Of a stretch of DNA of 64,000 nucleotides, positions 8,312-16,614 are shown piece by piece. The notes under the pieces are model-generated. The model saw nothing but the letters and a program-made list of their open reading frames with translations. It did no database searches and was not told the origin of the DNA. The stretch's first letter is position 1; every line of letters begins with the position of its first letter. The stretch covers positions 88,895 to 152,894 of the forward strand of contig NZ_JBHUJB010000009.1 of assembly GCF_042683245.1 (NCBI RefSeq), given 5' to 3'. A program made the position numbers and the translations under genes. This DNA comes from Rubritalea tangerina (lineage in GTDB: Bacteria > Verrucomicrobiota > Verrucomicrobiia > Verrucomicrobiales > Akkermansiaceae).

Positions 8312-9436
8312 CTAGCGAAACATTCTCCGGTATGCCCCGGGGGTCATCCCCATCTCACGCTTAAACACCCGCGATAAATAATGCCCAGAACTATAGCCGA
8401 CTTTTTCTGCGATAACTTCTATAGTGTCATTGCCCCCCCTTAAATACCCCTCTGCTAAATCCATCCTCTTTGCATTGATTGCCCCCATCAGCGTCTTGCC
8501 TGTGACCTTATGAAATCGTTGCTCTAATGTCCTCCGACCAATACCACAGCGGCTTGAAATCGCCTCAACCCCTATCGGCTCATGTGCCAATAACTCTATC
8601 AACTCCAGTGCACGAGCCACCCTGTGGTCATGCGCCCCTCCCCCACCTGTACTCTCCCTTCGTTGAATACCAATGGGCCTCACATAGATAGTCTCTCGCT
8701 CACACCCAGCCCGCGCTAACAACTCAGCCGCCCTATACCCACTCGACCAATGATCTAATTCCACCGTCGTCACAGGCACCCGCGCCATCTCTTCAGGCCT
8801 CTGAATATCCTTAGCCAAACTGATAACCGCTATATCCTCAGGCAAGCGTATACCCGCACCTAACAGGCTATAGATAAAGCCATACGCAATCCCTGTATGC
8901 GGCGTCCCAAACCCAACCCGCTTCCCCTTCAGTTCGCCTGTAAAGGCAACCAATTGCTCCAGCCTCTCCGTGAAAGGAACACCCGCATCAAACCTTCTCT
9001 CCACAACCTCCATCCCCCCTAACCCTGCAGCTTCTCTCACTAATTCCGTAACTAACACCTCAGCCTGAATATTTCCACCCTCAACCACAGGAGCTAAAAA
9101 AACTTCACACCCAACACTTTTGAATTCCTGCACCATCAATTCAGCACATGCGGAAAAATCACTAAAAACATTCAATGCAGCCTTGGTAGAGCGGTTCAAG
9201 CTCACGTGGGGCATACCTAAGCTCTCAATCAACTCTACAGTCCCCTTAGAAGTCAATATATGACTCACCACTGCATCCCACTGCCCTAAAATAGCGCGAT
9301 CAACCCAATCAGCCCTTGGTGCCCAGCGTACATCTAACTGCCACCCTTCATGCTCAGAACAATATGCTTTGAGACCATCAATCACCCCTGGCCGGTACCA
9401 ATCCATCAAGACCCCTATCGTACGCTTTCTCTTCAT
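8312..9436 (-). CDS. XylR-type AraC-family transcriptional regulator
   Basis: 374 residues. Residues 1-270 form a LacI/periplasmic-binding-like sensor (RTIGVLMDWYRPG at the start, later GFGTPHTGIAYGFIYSLLGAGI and DIAVISLAKD). Residues 275-374 are a two-helix-turn-helix AraC domain ending VGYSSGHYLSRVFKREMGMTPGAYRRM. This XylR arrangement is common in Verrucomicrobiota and Planctomycetota and normally senses a sugar. It is divergent from the PEP-CTERM gene with a 95-bp shared upstream region, so control of that gene is possible but unproven. No sugar catabolic operon is adjacent, and the ligand is unknown. Confidence 0.9.
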   Translation of the reverse strand: MKRKRTIGVLMDWYRPGVIDGLKAYCSEHEGWQLDVRWAPRADWVDRAILGQWDAVVSHILTSKGTVELIESLGMPHVSLNRSTKAALNVFSDFSACAELMVQEFKSVGCEVFLAPVVEGGNIQAEVLVTELVREAAGLGGMEVVERRFDAGVPFTERLEQLVAFTGELKGKRVGFGTPHTGIAYGFIYSLLGAGIRLPEDIAVISLAKDIQRPEEMARVPVTTVELDHWSSGYRAAELLARAGCERETIYVRPIGIQRRESTGGGGAHDHRVARALELIELLAHEPIGVEAISSRCGIGRRTLEQRFHKVTGKTLMGAINAKRMDLAEGYLRGGNDTIEVIAEKVGYSSGHYLSRVFKREMGMTPGAYRRMFR

Positions 9437-9531
9437 AACCTCTCATATCACAACTTCGCAAAAGTACACAATTATTTCGCAATCATCCAAAGACAAAACA
9501 CCCAAACTCACCCTATCTTAGCAAGACCTCA

Positions 9532-10452
9532 ATGCATACAGATATGAATAAATTAATACCCCTGATCAGCCTCTCCACTATCAGCGCCCTGTCGACCACC
9601 TACGCCGCGAATATTTTCACAAACGCCGTAGACACTAACTTCAATAACGCTTCAAACTGGAGTGAAGGCGTACTTCCAACCAATGCCTCAAACCCACCTG
9701 GTGTGGTAAATGCACCCTCTCAGCTCACTGCAAATTACCTCTTGGCTAATGGTACGGCTGTCACTGACATCATCGTCAACTCGACTCTTGATACCAACAG
9801 TTTTGAACTCCAACTCCGCTCAGGGGGGGTGGGCCGCTCTTCCGACCTCTGGATCGGGGCTGGCTCCGGCAACTCAGGCACACTCAATGTAAACTCAGGA
9901 GGTCGCATTGATATCGCAGGTGCTGGAGCCTATATGTTTTTGGGCCGTTCCTTCGGCGGTGATTATTCAGGAACGGGCTTCGGTACCGTTAACTTTGAAA
10001 GTGGAAGTGTCTACCAAGTACAAAAAGGCTTCGAAGTCACCAGTGGTCTCATAAATTTCGAGACGGGTGTCACCTTCGACTCAAGCCCGCAAGACTTCGT
10101 TACACTTGGCTCTAATGCGACTCTCATGTTCAGTGAGCTCTCCGGAGGTGACGCTTCCACATTGACCCTGGCGGGAGCTAATCTCAATGTCGACGCAGCT
10201 TCAAAGCTCCGTGTCGATTTCACCGGTGCTACAATCGGTGAAACCTACACGCTCGTGGACAACATCGCAAATGCATATACGAACTTCGACCAATCCAACT
10301 TTATCGTCAATGGACTAGACCCAAGTATGAGCGCGGTACTTAACCAAAATGCTGATTCCATTTCAGTGTCCATTGTAGCGGTACCCGAACCGACCAGCGC
10401 AGCCCTCCTCTCTCTAGCCGGCCTCGCTCTGGTCATGCGCCGCCGCAAGTAA
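9532..10452 (+). CDS. PEP-CTERM sorted surface protein with autotransporter-like repeats
   Basis: 306 residues. A signal peptide covers about residues 1-26 (cut near STTYAA). The body is beta-helix-like, with short Gly/Ser/Asn-rich rungs (WIGAGSGNSGTLNVNSGG, FLGRSFGGDYSGTGFGTVNF) typical of autotransporter-associated repeats. The tail VPEPTSAALLSLAGLALVMRRRK is described here by its parts: a PEP box, a hydrophobic helix and a basic end, the classic exosortase recognition signal. It should be exported and processed by an exosortase, which is not encoded in this window. An alternative start is ATG 9544. The upstream region is shared with the divergent XylR-type regulator. A terminator follows. 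Function is unknown; a matrix or surface-layer role is inferred. Confidence 0.88.
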   Translation: MHTDMNKLIPLISLSTISALSTTYAANIFTNAVDTNFNNASNWSEGVLPTNASNPPGVVNAPSQLTANYLLANGTAVTDIIVNSTLDTNSFELQLRSGGVGRSSDLWIGAGSGNSGTLNVNSGGRIDIAGAGAYMFLGRSFGGDYSGTGFGTVNFESGSVYQVQKGFEVTSGLINFETGVTFDSSPQDFVTLGSNATLMFSELSGGDASTLTLAGANLNVDAASKLRVDFTGATIGETYTLVDNIANAYTNFDQSNFIVNGLDPSMSAVLNQNADSISVSIVAVPEPTSAALLSLAGLALVMRRRK

Positions 10453-10487
10453 CACCAAGCTCACAAATAAACAATCAACTCCTCAGC

Positions 10488-10518
10488 GCGCCCCACAACA
10501 TCATTGTGGGGCGCTTTG
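10488..10518 (+). terminator. Terminator of the PEP-CTERM gene
   Basis: Perfect 11-bp GC-rich stem (10488-10498 with 10504-10514), five-base loop, followed by a short interrupted T tract. It starts 36 bp past the stop codon. Confidence 0.75.
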
Positions 10519-10530
10519 CTTCCCTCCCCC

Positions 10531-10592
10531 AACATCCCCCAACATCCCCCAACATCCCCCAACATCCCCCAACATCCCCCAAACATCCCCCC
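10531..10592. repeat. 10-bp tandem repeat, AACATCCCCC
   Basis: Five perfect head-to-tail copies of AACATCCCCC (10531-10580) are followed by a sixth with one extra A (10581-10591). The array lies in the 221-bp gap between the PEP-CTERM gene terminator and the ABC-F gene. Length could vary by slippage. Its 10-bp period equals about one helical turn. Confidence 0.95.
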
Positions 10593-10673
10593 AATGAAGC
10601 CACTCTCGGCACTCACCTGCAGAATCAAGTCCTGCCCCATTGACTAATGCCAGCTCGCTGCTAAACCTCCCGC

Positions 10674-12578
10674 ATGTCCGAACCTGCGATCGCCTCAGCA
10701 TCCGAACTAAAGGTCAGTTATTCCCACCACACCGTCCTCGATGGTGCCACTCTGGCAATCCATCAAGGGGAACGCATCGGCCTCGTCGGGCGAAATGGCT
10801 CAGGCAAATCCACATTCATGAAAATCTGCGCTGGCGCAGACACCCCGGATTCCGGAGAATGGACAACCCGTAATGAGCTCGTCACCGGATACCTCCCACA
10901 AAACTTTGAGCTCAACGAGGAACACACCGTTCTCGAGGCCACACTCTCAGGCGCCCAGTACATCCTCGATATGCTCGAGGCCTACGACAACTGCGACCCC
11001 ACAAGTAAGGCAGGTGCGGAACTCCTCGAAAAGATCAACCACCACGATGCTTGGACCGTCGACTCTCGCGCCCAATCCCTCCTCACCAACCTTCACGCCC
11101 CAGAAGCAGATCGCCAAATCAAAACTCTCTCAGGCGGCGAAAAACGACGCGTCGCCCTCGCTCGCGCTCTGCTCGCCCAACCCGACTTCCTCATACTAGA
11201 CGAACCCACCAACCACCTCGATACCGGCTCCATCGAATGGCTAGAAACCTTCCTCTCGCGCTACAACGGAACCTGCCTCTTCGTCACCCACGACCGATAC
11301 TTCCTCGATCGTATCGCAACCCGCATCGTCGAAATCGCACGCGGCAAATGCATCGCCTACGATGGAAACTACACCGACTACCTTGTGTCGCGCGCTGAGC
11401 GCATGGCCCAAGAAGCTGTCAATGAACATAAACGCCAACGCTTCCTCAAAAAGGAACTCGAATGGGTCAGACGACGCCCCTCAGCGCGTCGTACCAAATC
11501 GCGTGACCGCATGGAGAAATACTTCGAAGTCGCCGACCAAGCCCCGCCTGAAAAAGAAGTCGACGTCGACCTTATCATTCCACCAGCGGCCAAACTCCCC
11601 AATGTTGTCATCGAAGCCCATGGCCTCACCCAAACAGTCGGAGACCGCACCCTCTTCCGCAAACTCGACTTCAAACTCGAACCCAAGGAACGTATCGGTA
11701 TCGTCGGACGTAATGGCATGGGTAAATCCACCCTCATCAAAACACTCCTCGGAATGCTCCCACCCTCAGAGGGAACCGTCAAAGTCGGTGCGCGTACAGA
11801 CATTAATTATGTCGACCAAAATCGATTGTTGTTAGATGAGCAAAAGTCCATATTCGACGAAGTCGGAGAAGGCCAAGAATACGTCAAACTAGGTGACGAG
11901 ACCCTCGGCCTACGCGCTTATCTGAAGCGCTTCCTCTTTAATGATGACCGTATTAATACAAAGATAGAGCTTCTCTCCGGAGGTGAGCGCTCACGTGTGC
12001 TCCTCGCAAAAATTCTCAAACGTGGGGGGAACGTCCTCGTTTTGGATGAGCCAACCAATGACCTCGACCTGAACACCCTCAGGTTACTTGAGGAAGCCCT
12101 CGCACACTTCCAAGGGTCTGTCCTTGTCGTCTCCCACGACCGCTACTTCCTGAACCGTGTCTGCACAGGCATTCTCGCATTCGAAGACGATGGCTCCCTC
12201 CATTACAACGTCGGATCATACGATTACTACCTCGAGAAAAAAGCCGAACGTGATGCCCAGCGTGCCAACTACGAAAGCATGCTCGCACAAAAAGAAAAAC
12301 CAAAGAAACAACAAAGCGAAAAGCCTCGCAAACTAAAATGGAGCGAAGAGCGTGAACTCGAAACTATCGAAGAAGATATCCTCATCGCTGAAGAAGAAGC
12401 CGCCAAACAAGAAGCCATTATTGCCGCTCCCAACTTCTACGCAGAACACACCCACGACTACCAAGACTTTGAAACTCGGCTAAAAGAGGCTCAATCCAAA
12501 GTCACCTCACTCTATGACCGCTGGGAAGAACTCAGCGCAGTCAAAGCCGCTTGGGATGAATTCCACTCAAAAGACTAA
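10674..12578 (+). CDS. uup: ABC-F family ATPase, Uup-like
   Basis: 634 residues with two ABC cassettes and no membrane part. Cassette 1 has Walker A GRNGSGKST (39-47), signature LSGGEKRR and Walker B LILDEPTNHLD. Cassette 2 has Walker A GRNGMGKST, LSGGERSR and LVLDEPTNDLD. An ABC-F linker rich in Arg lies between them (WVRRRPSARRTKSRDR). The last 90 residues form a Lys/Glu-rich coiled coil, the Uup C-terminal domain. ABC-F proteins bind the ribosomal E site; Uup is also linked to DNA-junction binding and suppression of precise transposon excision. No clear ribosome site precedes the ATG. A small unknown gene follows at 15 bp. Confidence 0.9.
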   Translation: MSEPAIASASELKVSYSHHTVLDGATLAIHQGERIGLVGRNGSGKSTFMKICAGADTPDSGEWTTRNELVTGYLPQNFELNEEHTVLEATLSGAQYILDMLEAYDNCDPTSKAGAELLEKINHHDAWTVDSRAQSLLTNLHAPEADRQIKTLSGGEKRRVALARALLAQPDFLILDEPTNHLDTGSIEWLETFLSRYNGTCLFVTHDRYFLDRIATRIVEIARGKCIAYDGNYTDYLVSRAERMAQEAVNEHKRQRFLKKELEWVRRRPSARRTKSRDRMEKYFEVADQAPPEKEVDVDLIIPPAAKLPNVVIEAHGLTQTVGDRTLFRKLDFKLEPKERIGIVGRNGMGKSTLIKTLLGMLPPSEGTVKVGARTDINYVDQNRLLLDEQKSIFDEVGEGQEYVKLGDETLGLRAYLKRFLFNDDRINTKIELLSGGERSRVLLAKILKRGGNVLVLDEPTNDLDLNTLRLLEEALAHFQGSVLVVSHDRYFLNRVCTGILAFEDDGSLHYNVGSYDYYLEKKAERDAQRANYESMLAQKEKPKKQQSEKPRKLKWSEERELETIEEDILIAEEEAAKQEAIIAAPNFYAEHTHDYQDFETRLKEAQSKVTSLYDRWEELSAVKAAWDEFHSKD

Positions 12579-12593
12579 CTGACATACCACCCC

Positions 12594-12887
12594 ATGGAAA
12601 CACGCGTCCACCTACCCGATTCCGAACCACCAGCCACCATCCGCGAGGTCGTCTCCGCTCTCAAAAAACAAAAACTCCCCGCCAGCCATGACAAACAATC
12701 GTGGGGAGATTGGATTAATTTCGAGGGCAAACAAACCGTCATCTCCATTGAATCAATCAATGGACTCACCACTTCCGCTACGATCGAAGAAGCCGAGGGC
12801 GAAGACACCACCTTCACTCAAATCATTGCCGCCTTCCGTAAACTCGGATGGCATGGGGAAGATGAAGATGGCCCCTACCCGCTCTAA
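12594..12887 (+). CDS. Small acidic conserved-looking protein of unknown function
   Basis: 97 residues, rich in Glu and Asp in its second half (EEAEGEDTTF) and ending HGEDEDGPYPL. It is predicted soluble with no signal peptide. The 15-bp gap behind the ABC-F gene and normal codon use support a real co-transcribed gene. It resembles no family I recognise. The pattern of alternating hydrophobic residues around SWGDWINFEGKQTVISIES suggests a compact alpha/beta fold. A role linked to the ABC-F protein is only a positional guess. Confidence 0.6.
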   Translation: METRVHLPDSEPPATIREVVSALKKQKLPASHDKQSWGDWINFEGKQTVISIESINGLTTSATIEEAEGEDTTFTQIIAAFRKLGWHGEDEDGPYPL

Positions 12888-12895
12888 GCATCCAG

Positions 12896-13050
12896 ACTGA
12901 AAAATAACGCTGGTTTGTAAGCAAAGAGCCCGATCTTATTTTCTCTTGAGTAGCGAATGGATCCATTGCCCGCAAAAATCAGCATTAGTCTCTTTTAAAG
13001 TACGATTGGGTAGAGAAACATCAATGCTTATACCTCTTGCACTCGCCCAT
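12896..13050. repeat. Dispersed intergenic repeat, copy A
   Basis: Related to copies B (14400-14520) and C (14843-15000), all in the same orientation. Shared blocks run from an ACGCTGRTTTRTAARCAAA-like start through AGCCCGA, a TAGCG-type centre and AARTMCGATTGGGTA, then a C-rich tail with CTCGCCC. It occupies most of the 228-bp gap before the HI0933-type gene. It has no open frame. Confidence 0.75.
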
Positions 13051-13115
13051 ATTCTGACCACCTAGTGTCACTTTTGACTCCACTCATATAAAAAGCCTCA
13101 AACGAATTTTAGCTT

Positions 13116-14354
13116 ATGTTTCACTTAATTACAGTTGGCGGCGGCGCAGCAGGCTTCTTTGGCTCCATCACGGCCGCCGAGAACGGAGCTGAGAATGTCT
13201 TGATGCTCGAAAAATCCCCCAAACTCCTCACAAAAGTAAAAATATCTGGTGGTGGCCGTTGTAATGTCACCCACCATTGCTTCGACCCCAAAGCTCTATC
13301 GAAATTCTATCCAAGAGGTGAAAAAAGCCTCATCGGTCCACTCCACCGCTGGGGCGCACAAGATACAGTCGATTGGTTTCAATCACGTGGCGTGGAACTC
13401 AAAACTGAAGCCGACGGCCGCATGTTCCCCGTCACTGATGACTCACAGACTGTCATCGACTGCCTCATGCAGGCAGCGCATTCCGCTGGTGTTCAAATAG
13501 AAACTTCTAATGGCGTAAAATCCATCATTCCCCTGGAAGAAAATCAGCCAGATGGTGCGCGCTTCCTCGTGCACACCGACAAGGGGGAGTCACACCGCGC
13601 CCGCTGTGTTCTAATTGCCACGGGTGGCACCCGGCTCACCGCTGGTGCGAAACTTGCCGAACAACTCGGTCACACTCTCGAGCCTCCAGTACCCTCTCTC
13701 TTCACGTTCAAGATAGATCATCCATTAATTAAAGACCTTCCAGGCCTTTCAGTAACAGAGACTCATGTCAGCATTGAGAACACCAAACTCAAAGCCGAAG
13801 GCCCACTCCTCATCACCCACTGGGGACTCAGTGGCCCCGGAATCCTTAGACTCTCAGCCTGGGGTGCACGTGAACTGGAAAGCATCCAATACCAATGCAC
13901 CCTCCACGTCAATTGGCTCCCCCACACCGACGCCGCTCAGCGCATCAGCCAACTGCGCAACGAATGGGGGAAACGCCAGCTCTCCACACGCTGTCCCTTC
14001 GACGCCATCCCCAAACGACTTTGGGCTAAAATGTTGGAAACAGCCCAGATCCCCCCACAACAAACATGGGCACAACTACCAAAAAATCAGGCCCACACCC
14101 TCAGCCAACTCATCAACCACTGCAAATTGCCCGTCCAGGGTAAAAGCTTAAACAAAGATGAGTTCGTCACCGCTGGCGGCGTTCTTCTCAATGAGATCAA
14201 CCTTAAAACCATGCAAAGTAAACGATGCCCCGGCCTTTACTTCGCTGGTGAAGTCATGAACGTCGACGGCATCACAGGTGGCTTCAATTTCCAAAACGCT
14301 TGGATGAGTGGCCATCACGCTGGTGATGCAATCGCCACAGACTACCCACTCTAG
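13116..14354 (+). CDS. HI0933/YhiN-family NAD(P)/FAD-dependent flavoprotein
   Basis: 412 residues. The N-terminal FAD dinucleotide fold is GGGAAGFFGSITAAENG (8-24), followed by KISGGGRCNVTH. The C-terminal FAD-contact block is CPGLYFAGEVMNVDGITGGFNFQ, given here in parts: FAGEVMNVDG and GGFNFQNAW. This is the HI0933 (YhiN/BaiN-like) family; members are predicted oxidoreductases, and BaiN reduces bile-acid intermediates, but most have no known substrate. The start places the FAD motif at the usual distance. The gene is bracketed by direct copies of a non-coding repeat, upstream (copy A) and downstream (B and C), which could indicate past movement or recombination of this segment. Confidence 0.88.
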   Translation: MFHLITVGGGAAGFFGSITAAENGAENVLMLEKSPKLLTKVKISGGGRCNVTHHCFDPKALSKFYPRGEKSLIGPLHRWGAQDTVDWFQSRGVELKTEADGRMFPVTDDSQTVIDCLMQAAHSAGVQIETSNGVKSIIPLEENQPDGARFLVHTDKGESHRARCVLIATGGTRLTAGAKLAEQLGHTLEPPVPSLFTFKIDHPLIKDLPGLSVTETHVSIENTKLKAEGPLLITHWGLSGPGILRLSAWGARELESIQYQCTLHVNWLPHTDAAQRISQLRNEWGKRQLSTRCPFDAIPKRLWAKMLETAQIPPQQTWAQLPKNQAHTLSQLINHCKLPVQGKSLNKDEFVTAGGVLLNEINLKTMQSKRCPGLYFAGEVMNVDGITGGFNFQNAWMSGHHAGDAIATDYPL

Positions 14355-14399
14355 CCTTGTTTCAGCTACGCATTGGCCATCATTGCGAGAGCAAACTTT

Positions 14400-14520
14400 C
14401 CTTACCCTATTTTTATTTCGCTGAGTGCACTCTATCAAGCCCCCCAATAAGGAGCATGTGCCTATATTGAAGTCCGATTGGGTAACACAGCGCCAACAAA
14501 CTTGCGCCCCCCACCCGATC
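14400..14520. repeat. Dispersed intergenic repeat, copy B
   Basis: Begins 46 bp after the flavoprotein stop codon. It shares TATCAAGCCCCCC and GAAGTCCGATTGGGTA (ending 14484) with copy C and a following C-rich stretch. Its 5' part is more divergent than copies A and C. Confidence 0.65.
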
Positions 14521-14842
14521 CCAATGGGATACAAACTCCTGAAAAACCGCATCGAGGTTTAGGCTCCTAGCCCAGAATGACAAAGCCAACTCTGGGGACT
14601 TGCAAAAAAAACCAACAAGAAGTCTGAAAGACTTCAGGCATAAAAATGATTGAGTTGCCATTCCTCAACCCATTGGTCTTGAAAACTCTATCTTCACCAC
14701 GAGCCCCATGCTCAATCCAAAGGTGAAAACCATAGGAGACCACTCAACACATCTCATACCACTCCGTGAGTCATAAGAGCCGCTTGACGGTCCAATGTGT
14801 TCAGAAATCAAGGCTCATGAAGCAGTGCCACACGCCCGTAAT

Positions 14843-15000
14843 GACTGAACAGAAACGCTGATTTATAAACAAACAGCCCGACCCTACATTTCTTTCGCGT
14901 AGCGCAATATATCAAGCCCCCCCAAAAATCATCATTTGTCTCTTTTGAAGTCCGATTGGGTATGAGCTCTCGTTTCCGCCACTCGCCCCACCCGCGCCCC
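14843..15000. repeat. Dispersed intergenic repeat, copy C
   Basis: The copy most like A: TGACTGAACAGAAACGCTG at its start, AGCCCGACCC, TAGCG, then TCTCTTTTGAAGTCCGATTG and GGTA ending at 14962, followed by CGCCACTCGCCCCACCCGCG. Same direction as A and B, 478 bp from B. Confidence 0.75.
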
Positions 15001-15189
15001 TTATTAGAATTTTAAAAAATTCTAACTATCTAGCGAATTACATGCTAGAATCTAACCTTAGATTTCGTATTTCAAACGATTCTACTACATATCATCACTT
15101 GAAATATAAGCTTCTATTCCTTTAGCTTCTAAGATTTCCTGAATTTCAATCTTTACAAATTAAAAATTTTAAGAAAGTATCGATGTGCT

Positions 15190-16137
15190 ATGAAACCAAT
15201 TGCCCTCGTTACAGCCACCGTCATTGGATCACTCAGCCCAGTTGCCTCTGCCGCAAGTGAATCCGACATCTTGCGCGCACGTTGCGCAGACCAAGAACGC
15301 ACCATCCAAGCACTCGAAAAAGAGATCGATTCCCTGCACGCGCTACTGGCCAAAAACAATGCCACCCCAAAGCAAATGATCGCCAAGCAAGCCCCGCAGA
15401 TGACACCCAGTCATCAAGAGAACTACAAAGTAGTCAAAGGCGACAGCATGTGCAAAATTGCACGCAAACATGGAGTCTCACTCAATGCATTGCTGAATGC
15501 CAACAAGGGCATCAATCCTAACAGACTTTCTATTGGCCAAAGCATCAGCCTACCAAGTTCCGTTGCAAAAGCTGAACCTGTCTCACAAACACCAAAGGCC
15601 ATTGCTAAGGCGGAGGTACTCCCAGCCCCTATTCCACCAGCCACTCAGCCTGAAGTTCCACAAGCAACCAGCTCCACTAGAGACTACGTAGTCAAAAAAG
15701 GGGACACGCTCTACGGCATCGCACGAAAGAACAATACGACAGTCGCTAATATCCTGGAGCAAAATCAAGGACTCGACCCACGCAAACTACGTCCAGGTCA
15801 GAGCATCGCCCTTGCGACTACTGAAACCACTAGTGCTACTCCTAGTAAAGCACCGGCAAAGCAGGAGAAAACACAAGCGATCGCGAAACAAGAGCCCAAA
15901 CCAAAGCCTGTCGCTAAAGCTTCCAAACCCAGCCAACAAACTCAAAAAGTGGCTCACACCCCCAAGCACTCCAAGGTACGCACTGTCACAGTCAACCGCC
16001 AAATGACCTTCGGCGAATTTGCCTCAGTCTACGGAGCAAGTGTCGAACAAATCAATGAAATGAACGGACTGAAGCTCTCCAAGAGCACCGTCCTCGCTCA
16101 GGGCTCAGAACTCTACATCCCAAATAACCAGCACTAA
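15190..16137 (+). CDS. Secreted LysM-repeat peptidoglycan-binding protein
   Basis: 315 residues. A signal peptide (1-22, ends ASAAS) is followed by a short coiled coil (DQERTIQALEKEIDSLHALL) and three LysM modules at about 78-120, 160-205 and 264-312. Modules 1 and 2 are canonical (YKVVKGDSMCKIARKHGVS, DYVVKKGDTLYGIARKNN); module 3 is degenerate (TVTVNRQMTFGEFASVYGAS). Linkers are rich in Pro, Ala, Lys and Gln. It has no catalytic domain, so it is likely a cell-wall anchoring or scaffolding protein in the periplasm. It is monocistronic, with an AT-rich upstream region and a strong terminator. Confidence 0.9.
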   Translation: MKPIALVTATVIGSLSPVASAASESDILRARCADQERTIQALEKEIDSLHALLAKNNATPKQMIAKQAPQMTPSHQENYKVVKGDSMCKIARKHGVSLNALLNANKGINPNRLSIGQSISLPSSVAKAEPVSQTPKAIAKAEVLPAPIPPATQPEVPQATSSTRDYVVKKGDTLYGIARKNNTTVANILEQNQGLDPRKLRPGQSIALATTETTSATPSKAPAKQEKTQAIAKQEPKPKPVAKASKPSQQTQKVAHTPKHSKVRTVTVNRQMTFGEFASVYGASVEQINEMNGLKLSKSTVLAQGSELYIPNNQH

Positions 16138-16161
16138 TCTGGATTGTTTTCTAACGAAGGC

Positions 16162-16200
16162 AAAAACGCTCAGAAGTCACCACTTCTGAGCGTTTTTCGT
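16162..16200 (+). terminator. Terminator of the LysM gene
   Basis: 16-bp perfect stem (16162-16177 with 16182-16197), four-base loop CACC. The 3' arm ends in TTTTT, so it can act in both directions. It begins 25 bp past the stop codon. Confidence 0.9.
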
Positions 16201-16614
16201 TTCACCCCCACGCTTTTGTTATCGTTTTTCTAACCACACCCTTCAGCAGCTTAATTTAGGTATCCAAATTGAGTTCACACCTACCAAAGGTTAGCTCTTC
16301 ATCGATACTATCAGCCCCATGCGTCACCGCTAAGTCAACTGATTGACGCATCTATCACTTATCGAGCATACTGAGATTTGCCCTAGTGCGGTGTCAGAGC
16401 AGTAATGGATAACATGATGAAAAGTCGAGTTGCTATCATATGGCGCTTGAAAAGTGCGTCGGAAGTTTCGCGTGTAAGAGACAACTGACGCGGAAACGCA
16501 AACCCTAATAAAAAGGTTATAACAAATTTCCCTCTATGACTCTCTCATCCATTTAAACAGGACCTATCTGACACTACACTAGCATCTGGCAAACTCCCCC
16601 CCAAGTAAGCCAAA
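16201..16614. other. Intergenic region before the subtilase gene
   Basis: Non-coding. It holds an inverted repeat ATGCGTCA (16319-16326) / TGACGCAT (16344-16351) and a second hairpin near 16469-16500 with GTTTCGCGT and ACGCGGAAAC arms. Both contain GCGT cores and could be regulator sites for the subtilase gene. Nothing else is recognised. Confidence 0.45.

Larger units (their letters stand above)
14355..15189. other. 835-bp non-coding region with repeats and hairpins
   Basis: Besides repeat copies B and C, it holds a perfect hairpin GAAGTCT-GAA-AGACTTC (14619-14635) and an AT-rich stretch from about 15000 to 15189 before the LysM gene, including the near-perfect palindrome TTAGAATTTT/AAAAAATTCTAA (15004-15025). 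The AT-rich part is the likely LysM promoter. No coding region was found. Confidence 0.6.

Noticed and set aside
10531..10592. CRISPR array
   Set aside because: The 10-bp units have no spacers; it is a simple tandem repeat. No cas genes are in the window.
12896..15000. Insertion sequence ends around the flavoprotein gene
   Set aside because: The copies are direct, non-identical repeats with no transposase and no terminal inverted repeats.
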